Source of the DNA: Treponema sp. UBA3870
GTDB taxonomy: Bacteria; Spirochaetota; Spirochaetia; Treponematales; Treponemataceae
DNA: 30,106 nucleotides
Assembly (NCBI GenBank): GCA_002392275.1
Contig: DGGQ01000022.1
Coordinates: 1-30,106, forward strand
Reading direction: 5' to 3'
Shown: positions 23,489-30,106 of the stretch, piece by piece
Position numbering within the stretch: the stretch's first letter is position 1
How the letters are laid out: every line of letters begins with the position of its first letter
Notes under the pieces: generated by a model
Told to the model about the DNA's origin: nothing
Seen by the model: only the letters and a program-made list of their open reading frames with translations
Database searches by the model: none
Made by a program: the position numbers and the translations under genes

Positions 23489-24409
23489 ATGTCAGACATT
23501 TTTGAAAACGACATATACGACGAAAACGAGGACATATCCGAACTTGAGGACAGCGACAACGGTTCCTACAACTCCAGTTCCTTTGTTTTTTCGGACACAC
23601 TCTACAAACTGAAGCTCGAATATTCCTGCGAGGGCATATACGCCGAATACCCGACCGATGTGGAGCCTTCCGAAGGTGGATATGTGATTGTTCCCACTCG
23701 CTACGGAGAAGATTTGGCGAAAAACCTTGGAAAGGCCAACCAGCCAATTGGGATAAAGCCATCGGACATTGTAAAAATCACCAGAAACGCAACAGAACAC
23801 GATTTGGAGCAGGCAAAGGAACTTGCGGGAGAAGAGGAGCGTGCGTTCAAAATCTTCCGTGAAAAGGTGGAGCTGCACAAGCTGGACATGAAGCTGATTG
23901 CGGTCCATTTTTTGGTTGGCGAGCAGAAGGCTTTGTTCTTTTTCTCCAGCGACAACCGTGTTGATTTCCGCGAGCTTGTAAAAGATTTGGTCTCGATTTT
24001 CAAAATGCGCATAGAACTTCGCCAGATTGGTGTGAGGGACGAAAGCCGGATTACCGGTGGACTTGGTGTGTGTGGCCGTCCATACTGCTGCCATCAGATA
24101 AGCGACAAACTGCGCCCGGTCAGCATACGCATGGCAAAGGAACAGAACCTGAGCCTCAACTCAATGAAAATCAGCGGACAGTGCGGACGACTTCTGTGCT
24201 GTCTTAGCTACGAATACGACTGGTACGCCGAGGCAAAAAAGAATCTCCCGAACGAGGGTGTGCGTCTTTTCTATGATGGAACAAACTTCAAGGTCATCGA
24301 AGTGAACCCTGTAACGTCCGTTGTAAAAATCAGCGGCGAAGATGGAAGGTTGATAGAGGTGAACGCAAAACGCTTCTCCAGAAAAGGCAACCGATGGGAA
24401 ATCAAGTAG
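23489..24409 (+). CDS. ricT: RicT/YaaT-type PSP1-domain protein
   Basis: A 306-residue protein with AAGGAG before the ATG. After a 33-residue acidic start comes the PSP1 domain. The iron-sulfur-type cysteines are complete: GVCGRPYCC (Cys195, 200, 201) and GQCGRLLCC (Cys232, 237, 238), joined by the family block VSIRMAKEQNLSLNSMKISG. In Bacillus, RicT with RicA and RicF binds [4Fe-4S] clusters and promotes RNase Y processing of mRNAs. Whether that complex exists here is unknown; no RicA/RicF is in the window. It meets the cyclase gene head-on with only 12 bases between stops and no terminator. Confidence 0.93.
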   Translation: MSDIFENDIYDENEDISELEDSDNGSYNSSSFVFSDTLYKLKLEYSCEGIYAEYPTDVEPSEGGYVIVPTRYGEDLAKNLGKANQPIGIKPSDIVKITRNATEHDLEQAKELAGEEERAFKIFREKVELHKLDMKLIAVHFLVGEQKALFFFSSDNRVDFRELVKDLVSIFKMRIELRQIGVRDESRITGGLGVCGRPYCCHQISDKLRPVSIRMAKEQNLSLNSMKISGQCGRLLCCLSYEYDWYAEAKKNLPNEGVRLFYDGTNFKVIEVNPVTSVVKISGEDGRLIEVNAKRFSRKGNRWEIK

Positions 24410-24421
24410 CCAATCCAGAGC

Positions 24422-25828
24422 CTACAGGAAGTATCCGTTCATAAGCCCCTTGCCCTTTACCTCAACCTGGACCGGTCCCTGCCATGCAAAATCATTTTTG
24501 ACATAGCCATAGGTTGATTCGGACACATGGATTCTCATCGGCGCTCCAGTGCTTTCCATGCGGCTTGCAACGTTAACGGTGTCGCCCCAGATGTCGTAGA
24601 TGAACTTGGTTTTTCCAATAACACCCGCAACCAGCGCACCCGTGTTGATTCCGACACGAATCTGCAATTTGACCGGGAAAGTCTCGTTGAATGTCCGAAC
24701 GTCATCAAGAAGTCCATGCGCAAAGCGAATCATCCTTGCCTCATCACCGTTTTTCACTGATTTTGATGAAAGACCGACCACCGCCATGTACGCATCTCCA
24801 ATCGTCTTGATTTTTTCAATGCCCTCTCGCTCCGCCCTCTCATCAAACAGGGAGAACATTTCGTTCAGCATGGCAACAGTCTCGTCAGCAGACATTCCGC
24901 TGCTCATCTTTGTGAATCCGACAATATCGGTGAAAAGAACAGTTGCCTTTGGAATCCTGTGGGCAATCACCCTGTTGGGATGCTCTGTCAGCTCCTTCGC
25001 AACCTCTTTTGGAAGAATGTTCAGAAGCAGATTCTCGGCCTTTTCGTTTGCCACACGAAGCTCTCGAGTCCGAATCCTTACTGTCTCCTCCAACTCCTTT
25101 TTGTACCTCTCCAGCATTTCAACCTCAAGACGGTGCGCCCGCTCGACAGCCAAATTCAGATTCTGAAGCTCGAACACATACAAGACAATCACCATTCCTA
25201 CCGTTGACAAAGAGCCAAGCGCAAGCCCGTTAGCAAAAAATTGAAGCACGGACATAATCATCGGAAAAACAATAAAAAGAACCAACGGAAGAAAATTTCT
25301 CCACGGAATTTTTTTTCTGTGGTAGATTAGGCACACCAGCTGGAGAGACAGCGAAACGAAAGGAATTATATACGAAACAATTCTCCCGTTCTGGCGGACA
25401 TAGTTGTTCGTCTCATCGATTTTGTAATAGAGACCAAAGAATTCAGCTACAACCAGACAGCTAATCCCGAGCAGAAAAATAAAATCCACAATGTTGAGCA
25501 GGACGGGACTTTTTTTTAGACCAACCTCATGCAGGAAAACATCTTTCATGTAAATATTGAAAACAAATATGGTCATAAGAGCAAAGAAATGGTCCAGAAT
25601 CTTTGAAAGCCTTACAACTATGTAAGCAAAATGACCAGGAGTTCCACGGTATGTATATGAAAATTCAACCGCAATCAAAAGGCAAAGCGCGGAAAGTTCC
25701 AGAAAAAAAAGGACCATCTTGCGTGACCGGGACATGTTCTTTGTAATCAAGGTCAAAAGCATAATGATTGCACAGATTCCCTGTATAAAATTGATAATAG
25801 AAATCTGATTCTCTCTCAAAAATTCCAT
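24422..25828 (-). CDS. Membrane-bound class III adenylate cyclase
   Basis: A 468-residue protein; AGGA lies eight bases before the ATG. Residues 10-225 form about seven membrane helices, followed by a coiled signalling helix (about 226-265) that ends in ENLLLNILP, the usual cyclase entry. The catalytic domain (about 290-468) has both metal Asp residues (FTDIVGFTKMSS, Asp301; TIGDAYM, Asp345), the adenine-selecting Lys (EKIKT) and Asp (YDIWGDT, Asp412), and the transition-state Asn419 and Arg423 (VNVASRMES). It should make cAMP from ATP as a homodimer. The seven-helix input suggests a membrane-sensed ligand. It is convergent with ricT. Confidence 0.94.
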   Translation of the reverse strand: MEFLRENQISIINFIQGICAIIMLLTLITKNMSRSRKMVLFFLELSALCLLIAVEFSYTYRGTPGHFAYIVVRLSKILDHFFALMTIFVFNIYMKDVFLHEVGLKKSPVLLNIVDFIFLLGISCLVVAEFFGLYYKIDETNNYVRQNGRIVSYIIPFVSLSLQLVCLIYHRKKIPWRNFLPLVLFIVFPMIMSVLQFFANGLALGSLSTVGMVIVLYVFELQNLNLAVERAHRLEVEMLERYKKELEETVRIRTRELRVANEKAENLLLNILPKEVAKELTEHPNRVIAHRIPKATVLFTDIVGFTKMSSGMSADETVAMLNEMFSLFDERAEREGIEKIKTIGDAYMAVVGLSSKSVKNGDEARMIRFAHGLLDDVRTFNETFPVKLQIRVGINTGALVAGVIGKTKFIYDIWGDTVNVASRMESTGAPMRIHVSESTYGYVKNDFAWQGPVQVEVKGKGLMNGYFL

Positions 25829-25934
25829 AAGCTAAATCCTGCGGTGAAACCGATTTTTTTGAATCAGTCCACAAAATTAAAGAACCACCGATTTTACTAA
25901 CCAGTGGCTCCTTAAATGCGAACACATCCCAATT

Positions 25935-26324
25935 TTATGCCGAAATATCAAGCACAGCACCTGGCTCAGGCATTAACCCCGCCAGACCATAAGTCGCAGG
26001 TCCCGAGGCGGCAAAAGAAGTTTTAATTTGCTTTTGGTAAGTATAAATCATGCTGTCCAGGCTAAAGTTGTCGGAAACATCCACAGTCTCCGTCTCCGGC
26101 ACAGTCTTTTTCATGGAAACCAACTTATCAATCAGGGCGTTAAGCAAACGGATTCTAGTTACCGATACTCCTGCCTCCCCTTTTTCTGCCGGTGTTCCCT
26201 TCACGTGCTCAAACTGTGTGTACAGGGCAACGGAATTCTTTACCGGAACATGCAGGCTTCCTGATGCGGATGAAAAAACCGTGTTATAAGTTGATGCGTT
26301 CAATGTAATATCCTTTGCATACAT
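25935..26324 (-). CDS. Hypothetical protein
   Basis: A 129-residue protein. A GTG six bases upstream is rejected because AGGAGG is ideally spaced (five bases) for the ATG at 26324. It has no signal peptide or membrane helix. It has a Ser/Thr/Asn-rich start (MYAKDITLNASTYNTVFSS), a central amphipathic helix (TRIRLLNALIDKLVSMKKT) and a Gly/Pro-rich C-terminus. No family recognised. It is preceded by the terminator of the 26505-26777 gene, so it is separately transcribed. Confidence 0.65.
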   Translation of the reverse strand: MYAKDITLNASTYNTVFSSASGSLHVPVKNSVALYTQFEHVKGTPAEKGEAGVSVTRIRLLNALIDKLVSMKKTVPETETVDVSDNFSLDSMIYTYQKQIKTSFAASGPATYGLAGLMPEPGAVLDISA

Positions 26325-26437
26325 AGGCACCTCCTAGGCTGGAATATCCAACCTTCAAAAATTCTATCGGACGAATTTCAAAATTTGTTGAATTTTTTCT
26401 GAAATATGGCCACAGAATTTTGCCTAATGCATTGGAC

Positions 26438-26484
26438 AAAAAAAAGGACCCCAGCGTGCGAGTTTTATCACAGGTCCGGGGCCC
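26438..26484 (-). terminator. Rho-independent terminator of the 26505-26777 gene
   Basis: On the minus strand, a GC-rich stem (GGACC at 26446-26450 with GGTCC at 26473-26477, or the alternative CCCC/GGGG register) begins about 20 bases after the stop and is followed by eight T (26445-26438). Confidence 0.65.
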
Positions 26485-26504
26485 AATCCCAAAGGATGAC
26501 GCTA

Positions 26505-26777
26505 TTACTGGAGACTGTTAAGTACGTCCATCATTCCTTTTCCAACTGCAGCTACGCAAGCCACAGCAACGATTGTCATAATGATACCAAGCGCCAAACC
26601 AATGATACCAAGAATCATACCGATTTTTCCCAGCTTCTTCTTTGGCAGGTTCTTCTTGATTGAAATCGCACCGAGAACGATAGCGACTACACCACAGATG
26701 GAACCAATCCATCCCATGCTAGGAATCCAGCATCCTACAACTGAAACAATACCACATACCAATGCAGCAATTTCCAT
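26505..26777 (-). CDS. Small membrane protein, DUF4190-like
   Basis: A 90-residue protein from the ATG at 26777, with GGGAGAA upstream; the in-frame extension to 26858 has no ribosome site and is basic and unlike a membrane start. There are three hydrophobic segments (about 3-22, 25-41 and 52-80). Between the last two lies a Lys-rich loop (SIKKNLPKKKLGKIG). The pattern of Ala/Leu/Ile/Gly repeats with IAALVCGIVSVVG and LGIIGLALGI fits small DUF4190-type proteins of unknown function. It has its own promoter and terminator, so it is a one-gene transcript. Confidence 0.78.
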   Translation of the reverse strand: MEIAALVCGIVSVVGCWIPSMGWIGSICGVVAIVLGAISIKKNLPKKKLGKIGMILGIIGLALGIIMTIVAVACVAAVGKGMMDVLNSLQ

Positions 26778-26891
26778 TTTTTCTTCTCCCGTTTTTTTTG
26801 TGGCCGCCGAAATCTTTTTTTTCCAGTCTCCCCGTGTGCGACGCAAACTAAGCGACAAAAAATTCCGACAGTACCCACATTCTTTAATTTA

Positions 26892-26920
26892 ATTCTAACA
26901 TGGCATTTTTGAATTTACAA
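26892..26920 (-). promoter_or_regulatory. Predicted promoter for the small membrane protein
   Basis: On the minus strand: TTGTAA (26920-26915), a 17-base spacer, TAGAAT (26897-26892). It gives a leader of about 108 bases to the ATG at 26777, which also argues against the longer start. Confidence 0.55.
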
Positions 26921-26939
26921 CAAAAACTTTTAAAAATAT

Positions 26940-26969
26940 AAAAAAACGCCCCCCGAAAATCGAGGGACG
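26940..26969 (-). terminator. Rho-independent terminator of the sugar ABC transporter transcript
   Basis: On the minus strand, CGTCCCTCGA pairs with TCGGGGGGCG across a three-base loop (26947-26969, ten pairs with two G-T), followed by seven T. It lies about 50 bases after the second permease stop. Confidence 0.9.
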
Positions 26970-27021
26970 GAAAATTAAGGATTGTATAGTTCGCAGCAAA
27001 AACTAAGAAAGCCTTTAATTT

Positions 27022-27885
27022 TTATTCCTTCACACCACCAGCTGTTGCGCCGGAAACAATGTTTCTGGAAAGGAAAAGGTAAACAATAATCAACGGAACG
27101 ATTGCAATACAAATCTGCATGTAGACCTGTCCAAGATCGAACTTTGAGTAATCGGCTGAACGGAGCTGGGCAATCAAGATTGGGATTGTCTTTTTCTCCT
27201 TTGAGCTGATGACCAAGGCAGGAACGAAGAAGTTGTTCCAAGAACTTACGAAGCTAAAGATTGCCTGAACAGCAATGGATGGCTTCATCATTGGAATGAC
27301 TATCGTATTGAAGGTCCTAAACTCGTTGCATCCGTCAACGCGGGCCGCTTCAACTATAGAGTACGGAAGTGTTGATTCCATAGCCTGATAGATATAGAAG
27401 AATACGACCGGTGCCGCAATTGCAGGAACATAGAGCGAAACAAGGTTGTCCATCATGTGCAGGGTTGTGAGGAGCTTGATGAAACCAAGTGTTGAAACCT
27501 GGGTCGGAACCATCATAACCGCCATGATGAATGTGAACGCACCCTTTCTTCCCTTGAAGCGGTACATATAGATACCGTATGCCGTCATGGAAGAGAAGTA
27601 TGTCGTAAGCACAGCCGTCGCAAGAGAAACATAGATTGAGTTGAACAGAGCGCGAAGAATTGGAATATTCTTGTTGCTGAACAGGTTAACCAAGTTCTTT
27701 CCAAAGAAGGAGCCTGGAAGAGCCGAGAATCCATTCTGAATCTGCACATGCGAACGTGTGGCGTTTACAATCAAAATGAAGAAAGGAAAGAGTGATAAAA
27801 ATGCCAGAATGACCAGAACAATGTAGCACAGAGTTCTTCTTATGGTAAGGCTGGCGGCCTGACTTTTGTAACCAACGTTGTCCAT
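27022..27885 (-). CDS. Sugar ABC transporter permease, MalG type
   Basis: A 287-residue inner-membrane protein with about six helices. The cytoplasmic coupling loop that docks on the ATPase is plain: EAARVDGCNEFRTFNTIVIP with a Pro/Met end (about residues 180-200). The C-terminus (SRNIVSGATAGGVKE) is the standard close of carbohydrate-uptake family 1 permeases. A strong AAGGAGG site lies in the last codons of the upstream permease gene, and the stop and start are six bases apart. It forms a heterodimer with the protein of that gene. The ATPase is not in the window; many such operons borrow a shared MsmK-type ATPase. The substrate cannot be told. Confidence 0.94.
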   Translation of the reverse strand: MDNVGYKSQAASLTIRRTLCYIVLVILAFLSLFPFFILIVNATRSHVQIQNGFSALPGSFFGKNLVNLFSNKNIPILRALFNSIYVSLATAVLTTYFSSMTAYGIYMYRFKGRKGAFTFIMAVMMVPTQVSTLGFIKLLTTLHMMDNLVSLYVPAIAAPVVFFYIYQAMESTLPYSIVEAARVDGCNEFRTFNTIVIPMMKPSIAVQAIFSFVSSWNNFFVPALVISSKEKKTIPILIAQLRSADYSKFDLGQVYMQICIAIVPLIIVYLFLSRNIVSGATAGGVKE

Positions 27886-27891
27886 TATTTA

Positions 27892-29352
27892 TTACCTCCT
27901 TCCCTGATACTGCTTCATGTTTGACTTGTAGACGATAGAACTGAGTATACCGGTCACAGCAAACAGGATAACAGAAATTGCACCGGAAACACCATAGTTC
28001 TTGCTGGACAGGTTTTTGTTCAGGTACATAATCAACGTCATTGTAGTACGGTTTGGAGTACCCGCGCCGTTTGACAAAATCTGAGGAACATCGAACATCT
28101 GGATACCACCAATCATTGACGTGATGAACACGTAGATGAAGATTGGCATCAAAAGCGGCATTGTCACCTTGAAGAATACCTGTGTTGGAGAAGCACCGTC
28201 AATGCGGGCAGCCTCGAACAGGCTTTCATCGATTCCCATGATACCCGCCATCAAGAGGATGGTTGTGTTACCATACCACATGAGGAAGTTCATAGCCGCA
28301 ACCAATGTTCTTGTCCAACCAGTGTGCTGCATATAGCGGAGTGGATTTTCAGCGTCCATCCATCCGAGCTTTATGAAAATACTGTTGATTGGACCGGCAT
28401 CGGAGAACAATGTAAAGAACAACATTGAGAAAGCGGATGCCATGATAAGGTTCGGCATGTAGATAACAGTCTTGAAGAACTGCTGGAACTTGAGCTTAAG
28501 TTCTGTGTTGGTGAACCATACCGAAAGAACCAGAGAGATTACAATCTGTGGAATGAATCCCATAATCCACATGATAATTGTGTTCCAACCGTACTTGAGG
28601 ATGTCGCTCTCAAAAACCGTTCTAAAGTTTTTGGCCAACGCCCATTCCTTCTTTCCGACCAAATCACTCGCACTCTTAACAAAAGAATCAGCGGACTTGC
28701 CCATGGAAGACTTTGCCAGCTTGTTAAAGGCTTTCATAAATCTGGTTGGTACACCGGAGATGTCAGCGAGACTGTTCTTTACTTTTGCGGTAAATGACTC
28801 GTCAACAGCGGATACGGTCGCCTCGGACGCAAGTTTATCCAGATTTGAAACAACCCTGTCATAGTTCTTTCCATATTTTTCACTTAAACCCCATTCCTCG
28901 TTTGCGACGAATGCCTTTGTCGCATCGGTGAGCTCTTTTGGAGATTTGCCCAGATACGCCTTGGCCATTTTGTCAAAGGAGGAGTTGAAATTCACGTTTG
29001 ATGTGTCCATGAGGCTTGCGGTGCTAAGAATTGTTTTTCTTACTGTCGCAACCGTCTGCTCATCAACATTTCCCGAAACAGAGAGAGAATTCAAAGCATT
29101 CTGGACACCCTCTATATCAGATGTATAAAATTTTTCCTGTCCCTGGAAATAAGTTGGAACCTTGAAATTCGGTCCCTCCACTTCAAGACCAACATTGTAC
29201 TGCTCGACAAATGTGTTAACAAATGTCATTACAAGTGGAATGAGAGAGAAAACCAGATAAATAAGGAAGAATGGTGCAATAAAGAAGTATCCCCATCTAT
29301 CATATTGCACTGTATGTTTTTTCTTAGACTTTGTTATTGTTTTTTCCGACAT
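27892..29352 (-). CDS. Sugar ABC transporter permease, MalF type, with enlarged external loop
   Basis: A 486-residue protein, against roughly 300 for most relatives. After the first helix (about 22-46) comes a region of about 205 residues (50-255) that should lie outside the membrane. The regular permease core follows: helices from 255 on and the coupling loop EAARIDGASPTQVFFKVTMP (about residues 388-407). The loop contains two related copies of a unit, about residues 99-160 and 188-243: SFDKMAKAYLGKS with NEEWGLSEKY, and AFNKLAKSSMGKS with KKEWALAKNF. E. coli MalF also has a large second periplasmic loop that touches the binding protein, so this one may do likewise. GAGGAT precedes the ATG. 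Confidence 0.93.
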   Translation of the reverse strand: MSEKTITKSKKKHTVQYDRWGYFFIAPFFLIYLVFSLIPLVMTFVNTFVEQYNVGLEVEGPNFKVPTYFQGQEKFYTSDIEGVQNALNSLSVSGNVDEQTVATVRKTILSTASLMDTSNVNFNSSFDKMAKAYLGKSPKELTDATKAFVANEEWGLSEKYGKNYDRVVSNLDKLASEATVSAVDESFTAKVKNSLADISGVPTRFMKAFNKLAKSSMGKSADSFVKSASDLVGKKEWALAKNFRTVFESDILKYGWNTIIMWIMGFIPQIVISLVLSVWFTNTELKLKFQQFFKTVIYMPNLIMASAFSMLFFTLFSDAGPINSIFIKLGWMDAENPLRYMQHTGWTRTLVAAMNFLMWYGNTTILLMAGIMGIDESLFEAARIDGASPTQVFFKVTMPLLMPIFIYVFITSMIGGIQMFDVPQILSNGAGTPNRTTMTLIMYLNKNLSSKNYGVSGAISVILFAVTGILSSIVYKSNMKQYQGRR

Positions 29353-29419
29353 ACAATCCTCGTGTTTTTAATTCGAAATTTTCCTAATAACGGTCTTTTT
29401 TATCCGAAATAATGGAAAT

Positions 29420-29465
29420 TCTGAAAAAAAAACAGCAGACGCAAATATTTTTTGTCTGCTGTTTT
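29420..29465 (-). terminator. Terminator or attenuator between binding-protein and permease genes
   Basis: AAAACAGCAGAC (29429-29440) and GTCTGCTGTTTT (29454-29465) form a perfect 12-bp stem; read leftward it is followed by a run of T (nine in all). It sits about 55 bases after the binding-protein stop and before the MalF-type gene. Partial read-through would set the ratio of binding protein to permease. Confidence 0.85.
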
Positions 29466-29476
29466 ACTTGCCCGAA

Positions 29477-29502
29477 AGCACCCATGGCGAACCACGGGTG
29501 CT
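29477..29502 (-). repeat. Stable stem-loop just after the binding-protein gene
   Basis: AGCACCC (29477-29483) pairs with GGGTGCT (29496-29502), then one mismatch, then TGG/CCA closing a CGAA loop. It starts 17 bases after the stop and has no T run. A likely mRNA 3' stabiliser comparable in place to the intercistronic repeats after malE. Confidence 0.7.
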
Positions 29503-29518
29503 AAAAAGCATTGGCTAA

Positions 29519-30106
29519 TTATCTAGTCAGGTTAGGATACTTTTCCTTGATTGCTGTGTAGAAGTTCTCCCATGCTGTGGCTTCATCAACCTTTCCGTTG
29601 AAGTAGTCGTGCATAGCAGCCTGAAGCTCCTCGTTCATACCCTGATCGTATGGAGAGATTGTTGACTTGTCGATAGACTTTGCAGACTTCAGGAAGAAGC
29701 TGATGTGGTTCTGTCCACCAAGGAATGGGTTACCATAGTCGCTGTTAGCAACTGCTTCCATAGCCTTCTCGTTGTTTGTGAAGTCACCCTCTTCCTTTGC
29801 GATGCGAGTCATGATTGTGTCATCAGTTGTCAACTTAGCAAGGATGTCCTTTACGAGAGTCTTGTTGTCTGTTCCAGCAGCTGCGCAGATCCAAGTTCCA
29901 CCCCATGAGTAGCCCTGTGGTCCTTTGCAGAATGCCCAGTCGCCATAAGATCCAGTCTCAGCATCTCCAACCTGTGGAGCGAGAGAGAAGTCGATGAACC
30001 AAGCCGGTCCGAAGTAGCAGAATACTTTTCCGTCCTTCTTTGCACCGTCCCACTGCTCCTGTGACCAGAGGGAAGCCTTGTTGTTGTAGCCCTTGTCTGT
30101 GTAAAT
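29519..30106 (-). CDS. Sugar ABC transporter substrate-binding protein (partial, N-terminus outside window)
   Basis: The frame runs from the right window edge to TAA at 29519, giving the last 195 residues. It shows the C-terminal lobe of a family 1 solute-binding protein: VFCYFGPAWFIDF, GDWAFCKGPQGYSWGGTWIC and a closing helical part (MNEELQAAMHDYFNGKVDEA, then AWENFYTAIKEKYP). The aromatic residues at the GGTW and PAWF segments are of the kind that stack on sugar rings. The signal peptide or lipobox lies outside. It is first in the transporter operon. The ligand is unknown. Confidence 0.92.
   Translation of the reverse strand: MYTDKGYNNKASLWSQEQWDGAKKDGKVFCYFGPAWFIDFSLAPQVGDAETGSYGDWAFCKGPQGYSWGGTWICAAAGTDNKTLVKDILAKLTTDDTIMTRIAKEEGDFTNNEKAMEAVANSDYGNPFLGGQNHISFFLKSAKSIDKSTISPYDQGMNEELQAAMHDYFNGKVDEATAWENFYTAIKEKYPNLTR

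Noticed and set aside
23492..24094. 200-residue minus-strand frame opposite ricT
   Set aside because: Covers the conserved cysteine region of ricT in antisense; no start signal.
26339..26400. Sigma-28-like -10 (TCCGATAG on the minus strand) before the 25935-26324 gene
   Set aside because: No matching TAAA-type -35 at the right distance.
29519..29833. A separate 104-residue gene
   Set aside because: The frame stays open to the right window edge and continues a solute-binding protein; it is only its C-terminal part.

Overview
The window reads as a chromosomal stretch of a spirochaete, most likely a host-associated Treponema. The strongest pointers are a long archaeal/eukaryote-type PheRS alpha chain (spirochaetes carry this instead of the short bacterial one), many lipoproteins with loose lipoboxes, an M23 peptidase-bactofilin-YaaR-RicT block, and a large spirochaete-type protein (17456-19027) that I recognise only by character. 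I see no rRNA, tRNA, CRISPR array, insertion sequence or phage gene. The species call is inference.

Layout. 1-433 (-): start of an exported unknown protein, cut by the window edge. 488-3132 (+): exported TPR protein and a TraB-family membrane protein that overlap by one base. 3322-5161 (+): a lipoprotein and a small exported, possibly barrel-forming protein. 5216-10623 (+): the most unusual block. It holds a truncated and probably frameshifted TPM/YgcG paralogue, LemA, a membrane TPM protein, two full YgcG-like TPM proteins, a coiled-coil protein resembling DUF4230, and a YkgJ-like cysteine-cluster protein. 10673-12444 (+): a DUF368 (PopT-type) polyprenyl-phosphate transporter and a membrane-anchored LuxR-type regulator. 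12469-14013 (-): pheS. 14145-17233 (-): GAF-GGDEF diguanylate cyclase, rhomboid protease and two exported proteins, tightly packed. 17456-20928 (-): tatD-like, dusB-like and the large unknown protein. 20929-21384: a divergent control region with promoters facing both ways, a dyad over one -35 box and a long hairpin. 21385-24409 (+): M23 peptidase, bactofilin, YaaR family, RicT. 24422-26777 (-): membrane class III adenylate cyclase and two small proteins. 27022-30106 (-): sugar ABC transporter (binding protein, cut by the edge, then two permeases) with clear terminators.

How the genes fit together. Envelope biology dominates: cell-shape genes (M23 plus bactofilin), lipid-carrier recycling (DUF368), membrane proteolysis (rhomboid), and a LemA/TPM membrane complex expanded by tandem duplication. 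Two second-messenger enzymes are present, one for c-di-GMP and one for cAMP. In the sugar transporter, a terminator and a second hairpin lie between the binding-protein gene and the permease genes. That arrangement should give an excess of binding protein over permeases.

The best candidates for something new are the TPM array with its decaying or slippage-controlled first copy, the MalF-type permease with a duplicated module in its external loop, and the long structured leader before tatD.
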